Assembly: GCA_030447145.1 (NCBI GenBank)
Contig: JAUJLY010000020.1
Location: 1 to 16,202 of the forward strand
Reading direction: 5' to 3'
Length of the DNA: 16,202 bases
Source: Thermomicrobiales bacterium
Lineage (GTDB): Bacteria > Chloroflexota > Chloroflexia > Thermomicrobiales > UBA6265
The notes below the pieces were generated by a model, which saw nothing but the letters and a program-made list of their open reading frames with translations, was not told where the DNA came from and searched no databases. Made by a program: the position numbers and the translations under genes. The first letter of the stretch is position 1. Every line of letters starts with the position of its first letter. Positions 13,270-16,202 of this stretch are shown here, piece by piece.

Positions 13270-14133
13270 ATGGCCACCGAATCCGCGCGAACTCAGGCAA
13301 AAATCGATCTTCACACTCACACCAACGCGTCGGATGGTCTGGATACCCCTGCTGAGCTGGTCACCAATGCCAGCCAGCGGGGTATTTCTGTGCTGGGAGT
13401 GACAGACCACGACACGATGGACGGCCTTGACGCTGCAAGTGAGGCGGCCGCGCGGGCCGGAATAACACTGGTGCCCGGTGTAGAGCTTTCAACAACCGTT
13501 GACCGTGCGGAGGTGCATATCCTCGGATACTTCGTCGACAGCAACGACAGCGATTTGCAAGCGAGGCTCAGCGATCTTGCCGCGGCTCGCGTTCGTCGCG
13601 TGGAGCGAATGATCGCCCGCCTGCATGAGCTCGGGTACCCGGTGGACGGGGAAGCCATCCTTGCTCAGGCCGAAGAGGGGAGCATTGGACGTCCCCATGT
13701 GGCCCGCGCGCTGATGGAGATCGGGGCGGTGGACTCTGTGAACGATGCGTTCGAGCGCTTCCTGAAGGCCGGGCGGCCCGCGTACATCCCACGTGATTCC
13801 TTCTCACCGGAGGACGCCGTCGGCCTGCTCGTGGAGTACAGCGTGATCCCGGTATTGGCACATCCATTCTCTACGAAGGACATCGAGGGGACACTCGCCA
13901 GGCTGGTCCCTGCGGGTCTAAAGGGCCTCGAGACCTATTACGCGGAGTACTCGCCTGAGCAACACGCTCAACTGCATGTAATCGCGGACGGGTGGGGCCT
14001 GGTGCCGACCGGTGGCAGCGACTATCACGGCGCGGGCTTTCGGGAAGGGCGGGAACTCGGTGCCGCCCCTGTTCCGCAGCACTCATGGGAGCGGCTTTCC
14101 ACGCTTTACGCTGATTTGGCCAACGGAGTATGA
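13270..14133 (+). CDS. PHP-domain phosphoesterase (RNase AM / nucleotide phosphatase type)
   Basis: A 287-aa polymerase-and-histidinol-phosphatase domain enzyme. Metal-binding motifs in order: DLHTHTNASDG (His15, His17, Asp22), VTDHDTMDG (His47), VPGVELSTTVD then HILGYF, LAHPFST, and GSDYHG near the C-terminus. This pattern matches the YciV/TrpH branch, whose members remove phosphate from 3',5'-bisphosphonucleotides and trim 5' ends of RNA oligonucleotides (RNase AM). That activity fits a neighbourhood of RNase Y and a SpoVS protein. ATG 13270 is chosen because it lies 14 bases after the SpoVS stop and just before the fold; the frame extends back to 13198, overlapping the previous gene. No strong ribosome site precedes it, so it may be coupled to the upstream gene. 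Its stop overlaps the next start (ATGA). Confidence 0.87.
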   Translation: MATESARTQAKIDLHTHTNASDGLDTPAELVTNASQRGISVLGVTDHDTMDGLDAASEAAARAGITLVPGVELSTTVDRAEVHILGYFVDSNDSDLQARLSDLAAARVRRVERMIARLHELGYPVDGEAILAQAEEGSIGRPHVARALMEIGAVDSVNDAFERFLKAGRPAYIPRDSFSPEDAVGLLVEYSVIPVLAHPFSTKDIEGTLARLVPAGLKGLETYYAEYSPEQHAQLHVIADGWGLVPTGGSDYHGAGFREGRELGAAPVPQHSWERLSTLYADLANGV

Positions 14134-15317
14134 CGGGTTTCGCCGGGTGTGTGATTGTGGCGGCCGGCCGTGGCGAGCGCTTCGGTGACGCAGGCAAGAT
14201 CATGGCAAACGTCTGTGGCCGCCCTGTGCTCGCCTGGGTACTCGATGCCATGCAGGCGGCCAGTTCCGTCCGCGATGTGGTGGTCGTCCATGGTGACCAT
14301 ACTGAAGCTGCGATACAATCCCTTCTATCCTCAGGAGCGTGGACAAAGGTGACTGCCCTTGTCCCGGGCGGTGATCAGCGACAGCTTTCCATGGCCAATG
14401 GCGTCGGCGCAGTCGACGATAATCTTGAGGTTGTTTTGGTGCATGATGCTGCCCGGCCGCTGATTACCCCTGCGTTGATCGACATGTGCGCAGAACGAGC
14501 CCGGCAGACTGGTGCGGCGATCCTTGCCACGCCGATGTCCGACACCGTGAAGCGGGTGGAAGATGGTGTCGTTGTCGCCACCCTGGCTCGCTCCACACTG
14601 TGGGCTGCGCAGACGCCACAGGGGTTCGTGAAAGAGAGGATGCTCGAGCTCTGTGAGGCGGCTATCGCCGGCGACATCGAGTTCACCGATGAGGCATCGC
14701 TTGCCGAGGCGTTGGGGCGGCCGGTCTCGGTCGTGCCCGGTGACCGGTTGAATATCAAGATCACCCACCCGGAAGACCTGGATGTGGTTGACGCGCTTTT
14801 GCTTCAGCGACAGAGAGAATCGACCATGCAGTTCCCTCGCACCGGCATTGGCTACGATGTTCATCGCTTTGCGGAGGGACGTCGGATGGTCCTTGGCGGG
14901 GTTGAGATCCCGTATGGTCGTGGTCTGGATGGTCACTCAGATGCCGATGTACTGCTCCACGCGATCGCTGATGCCTTATTGGGCGCGGCTGCGCTTGGCG
15001 ATATCGGCGTGCATTTTTCTCCCACCGAGGCGAAGTGGAAGGGCATGGATAGCCGGGACATCTTGCGCCATGCAGTTGCGTTGTTGAGGGATCACGGCTG
15101 GGAACCGGTGAACCTTGATGCCACCGTCATTGCGGAGGCGCCCAGGGTCAACCCTCATGTGCCCGCAATGCGTGAAGAAATCTCCCGCGTCTCTGGGCTC
15201 GGCGAGGATGCAATCAGCATCAAGGCAACCACGAACGAAGGCATGGGGTTCGTTGGACGGGGCGAGGGTATCGCCGCGCTGGCGAGCGCGACCATCGTGC
15301 GAACCGGTCCGCGATGA
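14130..15317 (+). CDS. ispDF: Bifunctional IspD-IspF fusion (MEP isoprenoid pathway)
   Basis: A 395-aa fusion of two MEP-pathway enzymes. Residues 1 to about 230 are IspD, which couples CTP to methylerythritol phosphate: the nucleotide loop VAAGRGERFG (10-19), Lys of AGKIMANV, DAARP in the central part, and LWAAQTPQGF. Residues about 233-395 are IspF, which cyclises the diphosphocytidyl intermediate to MEcPP: GYDVHRF (zinc ligands Asp243, His245), DGHSDADVLLHA with His277, GDIGVHFSP and TTNEGMGFVGRGEG. Both active sites look complete. ATG 14130 overlaps the PHP stop, consistent with translational coupling. An internal ATG at 14826, where IspF homology begins, could give free IspF. IspE is absent from the window. 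dtd follows with an ATGA overlap. Confidence 0.95.
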   Translation: MTGFAGCVIVAAGRGERFGDAGKIMANVCGRPVLAWVLDAMQAASSVRDVVVVHGDHTEAAIQSLLSSGAWTKVTALVPGGDQRQLSMANGVGAVDDNLEVVLVHDAARPLITPALIDMCAERARQTGAAILATPMSDTVKRVEDGVVVATLARSTLWAAQTPQGFVKERMLELCEAAIAGDIEFTDEASLAEALGRPVSVVPGDRLNIKITHPEDLDVVDALLLQRQRESTMQFPRTGIGYDVHRFAEGRRMVLGGVEIPYGRGLDGHSDADVLLHAIADALLGAAALGDIGVHFSPTEAKWKGMDSRDILRHAVALLRDHGWEPVNLDATVIAEAPRVNPHVPAMREEISRVSGLGEDAISIKATTNEGMGFVGRGEGIAALASATIVRTGPR

Positions 15318-15796
15318 GAGTCTGCCTGCAGCGGGTCTCTCGCGCCAGTGTGACGGTGGCCGGTGAGGTAGTGGCGAGTATCGGCGCCGGCTACCTGATC
15401 CTGCTCGGTGTGACGGCGGGGGACGGGGTCGACGAGGTCGAGATACTGACCGGCAAGATCGCGAACCTGCGCATTCTGGATGACGAGCATGGGACTATGA
15501 ACCGGTCCGCGCTCGAATATATGGCGGCTGACCCGGAGAGCGTCGCGATGCTCATCGTCTCGCAATTTACACTCTATGGCGATGTCCGGAAAGGGAGGCG
15601 ACCCAGCTGGATCAACGCCGCGCCGCCGGCTATGGCAAGGCCGATGGTCGAGACATTTTGCAAGTTCTTGGGTGGCCTGGGATTCCACGTGGAGCAGGGA
15701 GTCTTTGGCGCGGAAATGGCGGTAGAGCTGATCAACGACGGGCCGGTCACACTGTGGCTCGATAGCGATGAGCTTCGAAAACCCCGGCGAGGATAG
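15314..15796 (+). CDS. dtd: D-aminoacyl-tRNA deacylase
   Basis: Dtd hydrolyses D-amino acids, and mischarged glycine, from tRNA, protecting translation. The 160-aa length is slightly above the usual 145-150. Both active-site motifs are present: SQFTLYGD at 83-90 (the SQxTL motif) and NDGPVT at 141-146 (the Gly-cisPro proofreading motif). The N-terminus MRVCLQRVSRASVTVAGE is typical. A short insertion (about EYMAADPES, 68-76) sits where many family members have a tight loop. ATG 15314 overlaps the ispDF stop (15315-15317). No terminator follows; the next frame begins 4 bases after the stop, so the operon probably continues. Confidence 0.95.
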   Translation: MRVCLQRVSRASVTVAGEVVASIGAGYLILLGVTAGDGVDEVEILTGKIANLRILDDEHGTMNRSALEYMAADPESVAMLIVSQFTLYGDVRKGRRPSWINAAPPAMARPMVETFCKFLGGLGFHVEQGVFGAEMAVELINDGPVTLWLDSDELRKPRRG

Positions 15797-15800
15797 CAGC

Positions 15801-16202
15801 GTGGCCGACAGCGACAGGACGACCACTCACGCGACGAAGGAGGCATTCCAGGAGGAGGAGATGCGGCCGCTGCCAGACGGCGGCCTGGAGAGCGGAATGC
15901 CCGAGTGGCTGAGACGTCCTCCTGCCTGGCGGAACCTGCCTCGCGAGGGCTCCGGGGAGGAGCGCTCATTGCCGGAGCCGGACATGTCCGTCATCGATCC
16001 GAGGACACTCGTCGATGTGGCAGATCTCCCGCACTGGTTGCAGGAGATTGCTGCCCGTCATGGAGAAATCACAAACGTTACTGAGCCTGTTATGACAAAG
16101 CAGACTCATGGGGATGGAGCGATGCAAACCAACGACGAGAATACCTCCGACACATCGAACACGACCGAGCGACAGGTGCCATTCGAGCCGGTCGACAAGA
16201 TG
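15801..16202 (+). CDS. Unrecognised acidic Pro/Glu-rich protein, 3' end cut off
   Basis: A frame opens at GTG 15801 and stays open for 134 codons to the window edge. CGAGGA lies 7 bases before the GTG, and the dtd stop is 4 bases upstream, so it looks like the next gene of the operon. I do not recognise a domain. The visible part is acidic, Pro/Ser/Thr-rich and probably disordered, without a signal peptide or membrane helix. It carries two similar short motifs, MPEWLRRPP (about 34-42) and LPHWLQEIA (about 77-85), a PxWL pattern 43 residues apart. These may be short docking motifs before a domain that lies outside the window. The overall composition resembles the acidic extension of the SpoVS gene but no shared motif was found. 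Confidence 0.6.
   Translation, partial: MADSDRTTTHATKEAFQEEEMRPLPDGGLESGMPEWLRRPPAWRNLPREGSGEERSLPEPDMSVIDPRTLVDVADLPHWLQEIAARHGEITNVTEPVMTKQTHGDGAMQTNDENTSDTSNTTERQVPFEPVDKM

Overview
This GC-rich window looks like chromosome of a Chloroflexota bacterium, most likely a Thermomicrobia/Sphaerobacter-type lineage. The placement is inferred from gene content: an atp operon followed by murA, a MurA with aspartate at the catalytic cysteine position, RNase Y beside a SpoVS-domain gene, an IspD-IspF fusion, and NYN/OST-HTH and YcaQ-type proteins. No rRNA, tRNA, IS element, prophage or CRISPR array was seen.

Layout. (1) 1-3252 is the 3' part of the F1 ATP synthase operon: the atpA tail, atpG, atpD and atpC, closed by a 13-bp hairpin at 3280-3310. 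The atpD-atpC gap holds two mutually exclusive hairpins, one of which sequesters the atpC Shine-Dalgarno. (2) 3321-4811 is murA with its own promoter; its active site carries Asp133 in place of Cys. (3) 4920-6061 is a two-gene unit, a single-domain response regulator overlapping (TGATG) a polyprenol-phosphate mannosyltransferase-like GT2 enzyme. (4) 6253-7359 (minus) is a GT4 glycosyltransferase, divergent from a YcaQ/AlkX-like DNA glycosylase family gene at 7521-8801. (5) 8951-10207 (minus) is a NYN-domain ribonuclease-like protein with an OST-HTH/LOTUS-like domain, divergent from rny. (6) 10608-12239 is RNase Y, with its own promoter and a good intrinsic terminator. (7) 12240-12650 is a long non-coding stretch with a repeated/inverted AAACAGGC motif and several hairpins, leading to a gene for a SpoVS domain with an unusual acidic N-terminal extension. 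(8) 13270-15796 is a tightly packed series of a PHP phosphoesterase, IspDF and Dtd, joined by ATGA overlaps. A Pro/Glu-rich protein of unknown function begins at 15801 and runs off the window.

How the parts relate. ATP synthesis, peptidoglycan precursor synthesis (MurA) and isoprenoid synthesis (IspDF) are housekeeping. The lipid-linked mannosyltransferase and the GT4 enzyme suggest envelope glycan synthesis. RNase Y, the NYN protein, the PHP phosphoesterase and Dtd cluster as RNA turnover and translation quality functions. The most interesting items are the atpC leader switch candidate, the interleaved repeats and structured leader before the extended SpoVS gene, the NYN-OST-HTH/rny divergon and the MurA Cys-to-Asp change. 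I did not find a clear-cut new multi-gene system; most genes belong to known families.
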